Shown here: piece by piece, positions 44,173 to 52,981 of the stretch
Layout of the letters: the number at the start of each line of letters is the position of its first letter
How positions within the stretch are numbered: the stretch's first letter is position 1
From: Acidovorax sp. CF316
Lineage (GTDB): Bacteria > Pseudomonadota > Gammaproteobacteria > Burkholderiales > Burkholderiaceae_C
Reading direction: 5' to 3'
Assembly (NCBI RefSeq): GCF_000276605.1
Contig: NZ_AKJX01000098.1
Coordinates: forward strand, 1-63,414
DNA: 63,414 nt
Notes under the pieces: generated by a model
What the model was told of the DNA's origin: nothing
What the model saw: the letters and a program-made list of their open reading frames with translations, nothing else
Database searches by the model: none
Position numbers and translations under genes: made by a program

Positions 44173-44984
44173 TCACAGCCCGCCCAGAAACGCCCGCAGC
44201 AGCCGGTTGATGCACTCAGGGCGCTCCAGCGACGGCAGGTGCGCCGTGCCCTGCAGCACCGCGCCGTCCCCGTTGGGCAACTGCTGCGCAGCCATCTGGC
44301 TGCGCTCCTGGATGTGGGGAAAGTCCAGGTCGCCCCAGGCCACCCAGGCGGGCGCCTGGATCTCGCGCAGGCGGCCATGTACGGGCAGGTCGTCTGTCTC
44401 TGCGCCGCGCTGATTGCTGCTTGAAAGCGCGATGGCATTCATCTCCAGGAACAGCGCCCGGGCCCCGCCGCCCACGCGCTGGGCGGGCGACAACGGGCCA
44501 TCGAGCCACAGATGTGCCTTGATGGCGTTGAGCAAGGGCATTTCCTGCGCCTCCTCGACTCGCTGTTGCTCGCGCAGCAACTGCGCAATCTCCTGCGCAT
44601 GCTGCGGCGTTGGCGCACCGCTGAGGGTGGGCGCGACCAGGAACAGGCCTCGCACCCGGTCGGGGTGTGCCAGCGCCGCCTCCAGCGCAATGCGCCCGCC
44701 CTGCGAGCAGGCCACCAGCACCACGGGCTCTGCCACGCCCAGATGGTCCAGCACCGCCAGCCAGTCGGCAATGGACGAAGACGCGCTGCTGCGCACGGGT
44801 GAGCCCCCAAAGCCCGGGCGGTCGTAAGCAATCACCCGATGCGAACCAGCAGCGCATCCATCTGGGCCGCCCACATACGCCGGTCGCACACCGCCGCATG
44901 CAGGAACACGACCGGCGCGCCGCGCCCGGCAGTCTGCACCGACAGCGGCGTGCCTTGCGACTCGACTTTCAACGTTTGTGCCAT
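44173..44984 (-). pseudogene. Alpha/beta hydrolase, one-base frameshift
   Basis: From ATG 44984 the frame gives MAQTLKVESQGTPLSVQTAG, then FLHAAVCDRRMWAAQMDALL and a premature stop. The other frame continues SHRVIAYDRPGFGGSPVRSS. Adding one G in the GG at 44846-44847 joins them as MDALLGSHRVIAYDRPGFGG. The whole catalytic set is present afterwards: Ser in VACSQGGRIALEAA, Asp in WGDLDFP, His in GTAHLPSLERPE. It is either a recent pseudogene or a base-calling error. Confidence 0.82.
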
Positions 44985-45061
44985 GTGCAACCTCCGCGCC
45001 ACGTTCTGGCCATGGGCGGAGTATGCGGTGGGCAACGATCAGCAGGCTTTCCTGGTCTCAC

Positions 45062-45997
45062 TCACCCGCCCACATACGCCGCCAGCTCCTCCGGCGCCCC
45101 CTTCGGAAACGCCTCTTTCAAATGCTCCAGAAACGCCGACACCCGCGCGCTCAGCAGCCGGCGTGAGGGGTACAGCGCCCACAGCTCGATGTCCGGCCCC
45201 GGCACATCGCCCCAGTGCGCCAGGGTGCCGGCCGCAATGTCGTGGCCGACCAGGGAGATGGGCAGGCGCGCCACGCCCACGCCGCGGCACACGGCGTCGC
45301 GCACCATGATGAGCGAGGCCAGGCTGAGCACTGGGTCGATGGCGATGGTCTGCACCGGCGGCGGCCCCGCCGGGGCCCTGCCCTTGCCTTTCACCGGCGG
45401 CGCCATCTCCCACGTGCTGCCTTGCTGCACACCTGTGCCGCGCACAACCGCAGGCACGGCTGCGGTGCTGCCCTTGCGCGGCCGCGCCAGGCCGGGCGGG
45501 GCCACCAGCACCAGGCGGTCGCGCAGCAGCACGCGGCCGATCAGGCTGGCGTCGGGCAACGGGTTGACGCGGATCACCAGGTCGTAGCCCTCCTCCACCA
45601 TGTCCACGCTGCGGTCCTCGGTGGTCACCTCCAGCCGCACTGCCGGGTAGCGCAGCGCAAAGTCGGCCGCCAGCCGGCCCATGGCGGTCTGCGAGAACAG
45701 CAGCGGCGCGCTGATGCGCAGGCGCCCGCGCGGCTGCTCGCCGCCCGAGGCAATCGCGGCGGCAGCCTCGTCGATCTCGGTGAGCAGCGCACCGGTGCGC
45801 TCGTGCAACGCGCGGCCCTCTTCGGTGAGCTTCACGGCGCGGGCGCCGCGCTCCAGCAGGCGCAAGCCCAAGGACGCTTCGAGCTCGGCCACGCGGCGCG
45901 ACAGCGTGGCCTTGGGGCGCCCCGATGCGCGCGCGGCGCGCCCAAAGCCGCCGTGGCGGGCGACGAGGTTGAAGTCGGCAAGGGTGTGCAGGTCCAT
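45062..45997 (-). CDS. LysR-family transcriptional regulator (CrgA-like)
   Basis: A 311-residue regulator from ATG 45997. HTH: MDLHTLADFNLVARHGGFGR...SGRPKATLSRRVAELEASLG, then LRLLERGARAVKLTEEGRAL. The effector domain includes EDRSVDMVEEGYDLVIRVNP. It is divergent from the NmrA-like gene at 46106, with a motif shared with another LysR promoter region. Such regulators commonly control an adjacent NAD(P)-binding reductase gene in response to electrophiles or quinones. Confidence 0.92.
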   Translation of the reverse strand: MDLHTLADFNLVARHGGFGRAARASGRPKATLSRRVAELEASLGLRLLERGARAVKLTEEGRALHERTGALLTEIDEAAAAIASGGEQPRGRLRISAPLLFSQTAMGRLAADFALRYPAVRLEVTTEDRSVDMVEEGYDLVIRVNPLPDASLIGRVLLRDRLVLVAPPGLARPRKGSTAAVPAVVRGTGVQQGSTWEMAPPVKGKGRAPAGPPPVQTIAIDPVLSLASLIMVRDAVCRGVGVARLPISLVGHDIAAGTLAHWGDVPGPDIELWALYPSRRLLSARVSAFLEHLKEAFPKGAPEELAAYVGG

Positions 45998-46022
45998 GGC
46001 GGAGTGTTCCGATTTTGAGACG

Positions 46023-46039
46023 ATCTGTCCAACTATAAC
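46023..46039. promoter_or_regulatory. LysR/NmrA divergent promoter motif
   Basis: ATCTGTCCAACTATAAC lies in the 108-bp gap between the LysR gene and the NmrA-like gene. Its first 11 bases (ATCTGTCCAAC) also occur in the other LysR gap at 17248, and a TATAAC -10-like hexamer follows directly. It is probably promoter plus LysR contact site; the reading is inferential. Confidence 0.45.
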
Positions 46040-46105
46040 GGCTATCGGATCATGGATGAGATCCCTAAAGTTCGGGCTGTCAACCACCCAACCCGGAGAA
46101 ATTCC

Positions 46106-47014
46106 ATGACCACCGCTTCTTCCGCCCACCCTTCTTCTTCCCCCGCCATCCTCGTCACCGGTGCCACCGGCACCGTGGGCCGCCAGGTCGTGCAGCAACT
46201 CGCCCGGCGCGGCGCCAACGTGCGTGCCCTGGTGCGCGATGTGGCCAAGGCCGGCGGCCTGCCCGCCGGCGTGGCGGCCGTGCAGGGCGACCTGCTCGAC
46301 GTGGATTCGCTGCGCGCCGCGTTCCAGGGCGTGGACACGCTGTTCCTGCTCAACGCCGTGGTGCCCGACGAGTTCACCCAAGCCCTGGTGGCGCTGAACC
46401 TGGCACGCGAGGCGGGCATCACGCGCATCGTTTATCTCTCGGTGATACATGCCGACCGCTATGTCAACGTGCCGCACTTTGCCGGCAAGTACGGCGTGGA
46501 GCGCATGATCGAGCAGATGGGCTTTGGCGCCACCATCCTGCGCCCCGCCTACTTCATGGGCAACGACCTCAGCATCAAGGATGTGGTGCTGGCCCACGGT
46601 GTGTACCCCATGCCCATTGGCGCCAAGGGGCTGGCCATGGTGGACACGGCCGACATCGCCGAGGTGGCCGCCATCGAGCTGCTGCGCCGCTCCCAGGCCA
46701 GCGGCCCGCTGCCCACCACGCGCATCAACCTGGTCGGCCCCGACACGCTCACGGGTGCGGGCGTGGCCGCCACCTGGGCCGAGGTGCTGGGCCGCCCCAT
46801 CGTGCATGGTGGCGACGACACCGCCGCCTTCGAAGCCAACCTGCGCCACTTCATGCCCGGCTGGATGGCCTACGACATGCGCCTGATGGCCGAGCGCTTT
46901 CTCACCGACGGCATGGCGCCCGAGGCGGGCGACGTGGACCGCCTGACCGCGCTGCTCGGCCGCCCGCTGCGCAGCTACCGCGACTTTGCGGCACAGGTCG
47001 CTGCCCAGGCCTGA
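46106..47014 (+). CDS. NmrA-like NAD(P)-binding protein (atypical SDR)
   Basis: A 302-residue protein from ATG 46106 with GGAGAAA upstream. The Rossmann motif is ILVTGATGTVGRQVVQQLAR (TGxxGxxG). It lacks the Tyr-x-x-x-Lys pair of classical SDRs and resembles NmrA/HSCARG and QOR2-like quinone reductases: MIEQMGFGATILRPAYFMGN and DTADIAEVAAIELL. It is co-oriented with the AtaL-like gene 32 bp downstream and divergent from LysR. Confidence 0.88.
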   Translation: MTTASSAHPSSSPAILVTGATGTVGRQVVQQLARRGANVRALVRDVAKAGGLPAGVAAVQGDLLDVDSLRAAFQGVDTLFLLNAVVPDEFTQALVALNLAREAGITRIVYLSVIHADRYVNVPHFAGKYGVERMIEQMGFGATILRPAYFMGNDLSIKDVVLAHGVYPMPIGAKGLAMVDTADIAEVAAIELLRRSQASGPLPTTRINLVGPDTLTGAGVAATWAEVLGRPIVHGGDDTAAFEANLRHFMPGWMAYDMRLMAERFLTDGMAPEAGDVDRLTALLGRPLRSYRDFAAQVAAQA

Positions 47015-47046
47015 ATGCCCCAATCAAACCATCCAGGAGAACCACC

Positions 47047-47520
47047 ATGATCTATTCCACCGCCACCGTCCCCGTCAACCCCGCTGGCGAAATGCCACTC
47101 ACCCGCGAGCAGGCCTGGGCCGGGCTCGTTTTGAAGGCCCGCGATGCGCGCCAGTTCCTGCCGCCCGGGCTGTGCACACGCTGCGACGTGGTCTACGAAG
47201 GGGCCGACCACATCGTGCGCGAGGCCACCATCGGCGGCGCCGAGTTGCGCGAGATCATCGCGTTCGAGCCCGGCCAGAAGGTGAGCTTCTTCCAGGCCAC
47301 CGGCCCGCGCGAGGGCGTGATCGTCAACGAGCTTTTCGAGGACGAGGCAGGCGAGCTGCAGCTGCGCTTTTACTGTTACACCGGCCTGCGCGGCAAAGAA
47401 CCAGGCGGCGCAGAGGAACAGGCCGAGCAGGCCTGGATGGACAGCGACAAGGGCTACAAGACCGCGCTGCTGTCCACCTTGGCGCGCACGCGCGAGCTGG
47501 TGGCGGCGGGCTCGCTTTGA
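47047..47520 (+). CDS. AtaL-like (DUF1857) SRPBCC protein
   Basis: A 157-residue protein with AGGAGA upstream of ATG 47047. The pattern MIYSTATVPVNPAGEMPLTR, EQAWAGLVLKARDARQFLPP and REIIAFEPGQKVSFFQAT matches the AtaL-like/DUF1857 family with a START/SRPBCC fold. It probably binds a small hydrophobic ligand. Regularly linked in Proteobacteria to NmrA-like genes, as here. Confidence 0.85.
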   Translation: MIYSTATVPVNPAGEMPLTREQAWAGLVLKARDARQFLPPGLCTRCDVVYEGADHIVREATIGGAELREIIAFEPGQKVSFFQATGPREGVIVNELFEDEAGELQLRFYCYTGLRGKEPGGAEEQAEQAWMDSDKGYKTALLSTLARTRELVAAGSL

Positions 47521-47622
47521 GCACTGGATGAATAAAGACCAACGGCGCAGGCCACCAGGGGACGCACCGCCAGAGCTGCGCTCCCGCCGCGCCCTGCACC
47601 ACGGCGCCGGAGGGGCTGGCGG

Positions 47623-48651
47623 CTACTTGTGCGGAATCGCAATCGGCCCACCCGGGCCCGGCCGCTTGACCACGCCCAGCGGGTTTTCACCGAACGCCAC
47701 CCGCTCGCTTGTCGAGGCGTTCATGAGGGTGATGAAGAACGGCTTGAGCGGCACAAAATCGAAGTCCTTCTCCATCACCAGGTAGCGTGGAATGTTCTGG
47801 CCATCCAGCAGGCCGCTGCTGCCCAACTGCACCTGGCGGAAGCGGCGGCTGGCGGGGTTGGCGGAGTGCAGGCGCTGCAGTTCGCGCGCCGAAAGCGCCG
47901 CACGCGGCTGCACGAAGGCGCTTCTGGCCTTGAAGCGCACCCAGGTGGAGCCGCCGGGCGGGATGGCCGTGGAATTGGCGCTGACCGATTCGACAACACT
48001 GCCCGTGGGGCTGCCAGGCTTGGGCGCCCCCAGGATGGACAAGCGCAGCTCCAGCTGGTACGAGGTCTCGCTGCCCTGGTTCTTGACCAGCATGTCGAGC
48101 TGGTTCTTCGAGCCCGGCACTGCCTTGAAGTCGATGAATTTGAGGTTGGAAAACGGGCTGGGATCGCCCTCTTTCCACTGCGGCGCCAGCGAGGGGGCCA
48201 GGCCCGACTCCCATACGAAGTAGTTGTCGTCCTCGTTGGACTCGGTGACCGAATGGTACATGTCGGCCTGGAACATGAAGCCGTACTTCACGCCAAAATC
48301 CGCCTTGGTCGTGCCCTTGGGCAACTGCATCGAAAAGCCTTGCGCGCAAGCGTTTGTGCCGCTGGGATAGGCACCCAGGCCATCGACCAGGTAGGTCGTG
48401 AACGGGGTCGAGCCCGATGTCGACTTGGAAGTCTGCCCCGGGAACACCTGGAAGAACACCTTGAACGGCCCCGCTGGGCCGGTGGGATTCTGCGGATTCA
48501 GCGCCCGCTTCTCGGCGGGCCACTTGGGGTCGAGGTTGGCGTTGACCACTGTGACGTGGGCAAACCAGGGCTGCTCCGGGTCGTAGCACGGCATGCCAGG
48601 CGTCGCCTCTTCCAGGCCATCGAAATAGATCCGCAAATTGGGCTGTGGCAT
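47623..48651 (-). CDS. Hypothetical protein with CARDB/Ig-like modules
   Basis: A 342-residue protein from ATG 48651 without a signal peptide. Two beta-rich modules are apparent: WFAHVTVVNANLDPKWPAEK near residue 30 and LKFIDFKAVPGSKNQLDMLV, KNQGSETSYQLELRLSILGA near 170-210, reminiscent of CARDB-type adhesion modules. The C-terminus has a conserved-looking FVPLKPFFITLMNASTSERV. Not recognised. Monocistronic by layout. Confidence 0.6.
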   Translation of the reverse strand: MPQPNLRIYFDGLEEATPGMPCYDPEQPWFAHVTVVNANLDPKWPAEKRALNPQNPTGPAGPFKVFFQVFPGQTSKSTSGSTPFTTYLVDGLGAYPSGTNACAQGFSMQLPKGTTKADFGVKYGFMFQADMYHSVTESNEDDNYFVWESGLAPSLAPQWKEGDPSPFSNLKFIDFKAVPGSKNQLDMLVKNQGSETSYQLELRLSILGAPKPGSPTGSVVESVSANSTAIPPGGSTWVRFKARSAFVQPRAALSARELQRLHSANPASRRFRQVQLGSSGLLDGQNIPRYLVMEKDFDFVPLKPFFITLMNASTSERVAFGENPLGVVKRPGPGGPIAIPHK

Positions 48652-48896
48652 GCGCGTCCCTCGTGTCGTGTGTGGTTGGAGCTGCGGATGGTGGCATGCG
48701 GGCCGGGCGGCAGCAAGGCGCAAACTGTCTCTGTCTGTTAAAGCCGCTGTCGCCAGGGCACAGGGGCAAGGCCAGATTGCCATGCGGCGAGGCATGCCTC
48801 GGCTGTCCAGCCGTGCTCGCGCAGGGGTTGGCGGATGGGCTGGTTCTGGCGGTCTACCCCGGGCCCGGCCACACACTGGAATGCATGCGCTGCACA

Positions 48897-49232
48897 ATGC
48901 ACCCCATGCCCAGGCGCCCGCACCACAACGTCTATGTCGTCGAACTGTCGATGGCGGTGCTGCGCGAGCGCAAGTTCCTGCGCTGCAACCCCGGCTACAT
49001 CGAGGGCAAGCCCTGTGTGTATGTGGGCATGACCGGGCTGGACCCGGATGTGCGCTTCGACAAGCACAAGGCCGGCATCCAGGCCAACCGCTTTGTCATG
49101 CTGTACGGCCTGCGCCTGCTGCCCGACCTGTACGAGGGCTTCAACCCCATGCGCTACGACGATGCGGTGGAGCGCGAGATCGAGATCGGCATCGATCTGC
49201 GCTCGGCGGGCTTCGGGGTCTGGCAGGCGTGA
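48897..49232 (+). CDS. GIY-YIG-like small protein
   Basis: A 111-residue protein from ATG 48897 (48885 or 48906 also possible). The opening HHNVYVVELSMAVLRERKF and the later KPCVYVGMTGLDPDVRFDKHKAG follow the GIY-YIG nuclease pattern (strand, YVGxT, Arg, His), and an acidic helix EREIEIGIDLRSAG may supply the Glu. It is otherwise without other domains. Activity is not certain because GIY itself is poorly conserved. It ends 4 bp ahead of the first FNR-type box for the next gene. Confidence 0.6.
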   Translation: MHPMPRRPHHNVYVVELSMAVLRERKFLRCNPGYIEGKPCVYVGMTGLDPDVRFDKHKAGIQANRFVMLYGLRLLPDLYEGFNPMRYDDAVEREIEIGIDLRSAGFGVWQA

Positions 49233-49235
49233 GGA

Positions 49236-49270
49236 TTGACGCTCGTCAAGCAAACGTTGACCTTGGTCAA
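49236..49270. promoter_or_regulatory. Two FNR/Anr-type boxes upstream of the Aer-like receptor
   Basis: TTGAC-N4-GTCAA occurs twice, at 49236-49249 and 49257-49270, with centres 21 bp (two helical turns) apart. A hexamer GACAAT at 49293-49298 could be the -10; it would place the start near 49305 and the second box at about -41.5, the class II position of FNR-type activators. This suggests oxygen control of the receptor at 49328. Confidence 0.72.
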
Positions 49271-49327
49271 GGCGCCCCGCAGAGGAGGTCCGGACAATCG
49301 GCTGCATCGTCCAGCGGAGCCTTTTCC

Positions 49328-50995
49328 ATGCGCCACAACCTGCCAGTCACCGGACAGGAATATGCTGTCCCCAAGGGCCAGACCCTCGTCTCCACCACCG
49401 ACACCCAGGGCCGCATCACCCATTGCAACGCGGCCTTCGTGGCCATCAGCGGCTACACGCACGAAGAGCTGCTGGGCCAGCCCCACAACCTCATTCGCCA
49501 CCCCGACATGCCCGAGGAGGCGTTCCGCGACATGTGGGCCACCATCGCCTCGGGCCGGCCCTGGTCGGCCCCGGTGAAGAACCGGCGCAAGGACGGCGAC
49601 CACTATTGGGTGATGGCCAACGCCACGCCGCTGCTGCAGGACGGGCGCCCGGTGGGCTACATGTCGGTGCGCACCGAGGCCACGCGCGCGCAGATCGCCG
49701 CGGCCGAGCAGCTGTATGCCACCATGCGCCAGGAAAAGCAGGCCGGGCGGCGCGTGCACGGGCTGCGCTCGGGCCGCGTGCTGCGGCACACGCTGGCCGG
49801 GCGCGTGGCGCACGGGCTGGCCACACTGGGCCTGTCGGCCCGGCTGGCGCTGGCACTGCTCGCATTGCTGGCGGCCTCGCTGGCCACCAGCATGCTGCTG
49901 CCCGGCGCGGCCGGCTGGGCAGTGCTGCTGGCACTGTTCGGCACGGCCTGGTGGTACCTGGCGCGGCTGCTGGTGCGGCCCATCGCAGGGCTCACCCTGG
50001 CGGCCAACCGGGTCGCAGCCGGCGACCTGACGACCACCGTGCGCAGGGGCCGCAACGACGAACTCGGCGACCTGCAGCAGGCGCTGGGCCAGTTGTCGTT
50101 CAACCTGTGCGCCATCGTGCGCGATGCCCGCGATGAAAGCGAATCCATGCGCCTGGGCGCGCAGGAGATCGCCCAGGGCAACCTCGATTTGTCGGCGCGC
50201 ACCGAGTCGCAGGCCGCCAGCCTGGAGCAGACCGCGGCGTCCATGGAGCAGATCACCGGCACCGTGCGCCAGAGCGCCGACGCCGCCCGCCAGGCCACGG
50301 CACTGGCCGACCAGGCCAGCGCGGCCGCCGCGCGCAGCCGCGAGGCGGTGGACAGTGTGGGCCAGACCATGCGCGACATCCAGGGCGACTCGAGCCGCAT
50401 CGGCGAGATCACGCAGGTGATCGACTCCATCGCCTTCCAGACCAACATCCTGGCGCTCAATGCCGCAGTGGAAGCCGCCCGCGCCGGCGAGCAGGGCCGG
50501 GGCTTTGCCGTGGTGGCCAGCGAAGTGCGCAGCCTGGCCGGGCGCAGCGCTGACGCGGCCAAGGAGATCAAGCAGCTCATCGACCAGTCGGCCCACCGCG
50601 TGGAGCAGGGCCAGCAGCGCACCCAGGCGGCCCAGGCCACCATGGTCGAGGTGGTCGAGGGCGTGCGCCGCGTGGGCGCCGTGGTCGGCGAGATCAGCCA
50701 CGCCAGCCAGGAGCAGCTGGCCGGCATCTCCGAGGTCAATACCGCCGTGGGCCAGCTCGACACCATCACCCAGGAGAACGCTGCCCTGGTCGAGCAGGTG
50801 GCGGCTGCAGCGCAGGGGCTGACGCGCACTGCGGGTGCGGTGGCGGATTCGGTGCAGGTGTTTCGGCTGGAGGCGGGGGGGCTGCCGGCGCGGGCTGCGG
50901 TGCCAGCGCCGGCACCGGCACCGGCACCGGCACCGGGTCAGCAGCGTGCCAGGTCGGCAGTGCAGTCGCGTGGCCGGGCGTTGACTGCGGTGTGA
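49328..50995 (+). CDS. aer: Aer-like PAS methyl-accepting chemotaxis protein
   Basis: A 555-residue receptor from ATG 49328 with GGAG upstream. An N-terminal PAS domain (about 15-120) has TDTQGRITHCNAAFVAISGY and NLIRHPDMPEEAFRDMWATI, close to the FAD-binding Aer type. A hydrophobic hairpin (about 160-215) anchors it without a periplasmic domain, followed by HAMP and the MCP signalling helix with the conserved tip EITQVIDSIAFQTNILALNA and GRGFAVVASEVRSLAGRS. It should sense redox or oxygen and signal to CheA. The C-terminus has an Ala-Pro run encoded by a GGCACC repeat. Confidence 0.92.
   Translation: MRHNLPVTGQEYAVPKGQTLVSTTDTQGRITHCNAAFVAISGYTHEELLGQPHNLIRHPDMPEEAFRDMWATIASGRPWSAPVKNRRKDGDHYWVMANATPLLQDGRPVGYMSVRTEATRAQIAAAEQLYATMRQEKQAGRRVHGLRSGRVLRHTLAGRVAHGLATLGLSARLALALLALLAASLATSMLLPGAAGWAVLLALFGTAWWYLARLLVRPIAGLTLAANRVAAGDLTTTVRRGRNDELGDLQQALGQLSFNLCAIVRDARDESESMRLGAQEIAQGNLDLSARTESQAASLEQTAASMEQITGTVRQSADAARQATALADQASAAAARSREAVDSVGQTMRDIQGDSSRIGEITQVIDSIAFQTNILALNAAVEAARAGEQGRGFAVVASEVRSLAGRSADAAKEIKQLIDQSAHRVEQGQQRTQAAQATMVEVVEGVRRVGAVVGEISHASQEQLAGISEVNTAVGQLDTITQENAALVEQVAAAAQGLTRTAGAVADSVQVFRLEAGGLPARAAVPAPAPAPAPAPGQQRARSAVQSRGRALTAV
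50911..50934 (+). repeat. GGCACC tandem repeat inside the receptor gene
   Basis: Four perfect copies of GGCACC encode an Ala-Pro run in the C-terminal linker of the Aer-like receptor. Copy-number change would alter length by two residues per unit without a frameshift. Confidence 0.8.
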
Positions 50996-51023
50996 TGCAA
51001 AGCTTCAGCCGTCACCACCGTGC

Positions 51024-51878
51024 TCAGCCGCCAACTGGCCCTAGAAATCCGCTGCGGTAACCCGCGATGAATGCGCGCAGCCGCCGCGCATCACCGTCCA
51101 TTGCCAGTTGGCTGCGCACGCGCAAAAGCGCGTCCAGCATTTGCTCAGGGTCAGCAAGAATGACACGCACCTGCTGTGCGGTTCCCGGACTGCAGAGCAT
51201 TGCAGCATCCTTGCCGAGCAACGCCGCGCCGGCCAGGTCGGGATCGTGGCCTGCCATCTCCAGCAGCGCCGCCTCTTCTTCGTAGAGCCGGTCCATATTG
51301 CCGGCATTGGCATACGCCTGCGCCAATGCAAGAAAGTCGGTGGCATCCTTGTTGTTTTCGCTACCGCGGTCACGCCAGGCGAGCAGCTTGAGCACCGACA
51401 ACGCGGGCAGCGTGCAGACATGAATCGACAGCCCCGCACCCAGATCCACCAGATCCGCGCTCTCCAACCCCTCCCTGAACCCGGCCACATTGAGCACCAC
51501 GTCGTGGCCAGGCGGCCAGGTGATGGTCTGGTCCTCTCCTGCAACGCCCCCGAAAGGAATGAGATCCAGCGGAATTCCACCGGGCCGCAAGTAGTGCATC
51601 CGGTGGGACATGCCATGCACCTCAAAGAATGCCTCCGTCGCGGTGAGCCGATTCTTCAGCATGGTGAAGCGCTCCCAGCTGTCGATGTACAGGCCGATGT
51701 CCACATCGCGCGTGGCCCTTCGCACTGCCTGACCATGCACATGCGTGAGCATGATGTCCCGGGCCATGGCTCCGCCCACGAACACATCGATGCCCAGCGC
51801 CTGCGTGGCCGCTTTGGCATGCGCAAGAATCGCATGCAGGCCTGGATCGATGGGACGTTCGGCCAGTACCCTAAGCAT
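51024..51878 (-). CDS. AbiEii-type nucleotidyltransferase toxin
   Basis: A 284-residue protein from ATG 51878, overlapping the upstream antitoxin gene by 8 bp. The nucleotidyltransferase core is DVFVGGAMARDIMLTHV (GG35-36, R40, D41) and ATRDVDIGLYI (Asp58 and Asp60), the pattern of AbiEii/MenT-like toxins. Known relatives transfer nucleotides to tRNA and block growth until neutralised. The partner gene is directly upstream, as in AbiE type IV systems. Confidence 0.82.
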   Translation of the reverse strand: MLRVLAERPIDPGLHAILAHAKAATQALGIDVFVGGAMARDIMLTHVHGQAVRRATRDVDIGLYIDSWERFTMLKNRLTATEAFFEVHGMSHRMHYLRPGGIPLDLIPFGGVAGEDQTITWPPGHDVVLNVAGFREGLESADLVDLGAGLSIHVCTLPALSVLKLLAWRDRGSENNKDATDFLALAQAYANAGNMDRLYEEEAALLEMAGHDPDLAGAALLGKDAAMLCSPGTAQQVRVILADPEQMLDALLRVRSQLAMDGDARRLRAFIAGYRSGFLGPVGG

Positions 51879-52902
51879 TCTTGAGCCGCTCCAGCAGCAT
51901 GCCCGCAACCTCCACGCTGCGGCCTTCGTTGCTGGCCATCAGGTCGGAGTAGACCAACAGCAAGGGCGCCACAGCCGGCACCAAGACCTTTGCATTCGCC
52001 TTCGCCTGGTCTGCGAGCGGCCAGAAGGCATCCAACACTTCGATGGGCCCCTCAGGGTCTGGGCGCAGGCGATGCTTGCGCAGCAGTTGGCCCCTGTCCA
52101 GCCAACTGTAGATGCACGCGCTGGCCGGGTTGATGTATTGCGTGATCGCAGCGGCAGCCACCTCACCGCCCAGCGCCACTTCGGGTTCATCAGTCAGAAG
52201 ACTGCTCCCCCGCCAATCGGCACCATCCACGCAGGCGTACCGCTGCGGCTTGAGCTTGCCCCGCAGCGAAATCGGATACTGCCGCGCCCACTCCATCTGC
52301 AGCGTCTGTATGTTCGCCACCCGCCGCTGGCGCGCCGCGCCTGTGATGAAACCCAGCGCAGCCAAGTCCTCGATGGCATTCGACGTGGATCCCAACGCTG
52401 CACCGGCCGCCTCGGCAATGGACCGCACCGGCTGCTGTGCCAGGCCGTCAATCGTCAGCAGCGCAAAGATGACCCGCAAGGTGCTGGCCTTGCGCAGGGC
52501 GGATTGGTCCGACGGAATGCGCAGCTCTTTGGGGCGCGGCTTGCCGGTGATGAACACATGCGTTCCCGGCAGATCAAGATGGACGTTGCCCGCAGTGTCC
52601 AGGAAGTTGATCCCCGTGCGCTGGCATTCCTCGGCAAGCTTGGCGGACAAGTAGGGGGAGATCAAAAGCAACTGGGTCTTGCCGTTACCACCGAGTTCCT
52701 TCTCTGAGCGGTACCACGCCAAGTCGCTGGTGCGTGCAATATGTCTTACTTGGACCTCAAATTGACTCGGATCTTGCCCTGCTCGAGCGAGCTTGACGAT
52801 CGCGTCGTTGTGATCCTCTAGGCCCGGCAAAGCCAGAACCTCGCCGTGCAGGACTGGCTTTGCAGCGTTCAGAGCTTGCTCAATCACCGCAATTTTGTTC
52901 AT
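51871..52902 (-). CDS. AbiEi-type antitoxin/transcriptional repressor
   Basis: A 343-residue protein. The middle contains GINFLDTAGNVHLDLPGTHV and FITGKP, the hallmark of AbiEi-like antitoxins, and a winged-helix region with STLRVIFALLTIDGLAQQPV, then SIAEAAGAALGSTSNAIEDL and AALGFI. Classic AbiEi carries the wHTH N-terminally; here it is central, so the variant belongs to the longer group. AbiEi represses its own operon, and TGTTCA/TGAACA repeats are found at its start. Confidence 0.78.
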   Translation of the reverse strand: MNKIAVIEQALNAAKPVLHGEVLALPGLEDHNDAIVKLARAGQDPSQFEVQVRHIARTSDLAWYRSEKELGGNGKTQLLLISPYLSAKLAEECQRTGINFLDTAGNVHLDLPGTHVFITGKPRPKELRIPSDQSALRKASTLRVIFALLTIDGLAQQPVRSIAEAAGAALGSTSNAIEDLAALGFITGAARQRRVANIQTLQMEWARQYPISLRGKLKPQRYACVDGADWRGSSLLTDEPEVALGGEVAAAAITQYINPASACIYSWLDRGQLLRKHRLRPDPEGPIEVLDAFWPLADQAKANAKVLVPAVAPLLLVYSDLMASNEGRSVEVAGMLLERLKNA

Positions 52903-52930
52903 TTTTTAAAATGTTCATTTTTTGTGAACA
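52896..52930. promoter_or_regulatory. AbiEi autoregulatory repeats
   Basis: TGTTCATTTTTT occurs twice as a direct repeat (52896-52907 and 52912-52923) and the second copy pairs with TGAACA at 52925-52930 to form an inverted repeat. The first copy covers the antitoxin start codon. AbiEi proteins repress by binding repeats at their promoter, so this is the likely operator. Confidence 0.65.
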
Positions 52931-52981
52931 CCCATAATAAACGAACACCATGGGCAAGGAAAGCAGCATCGGACAGGGGCT

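Noticed and set aside
50911..50934. Tandem GGCACC as a phase-variation switch
   Set aside because: The unit is six bases, so changes would keep the frame; at most the linker length varies.
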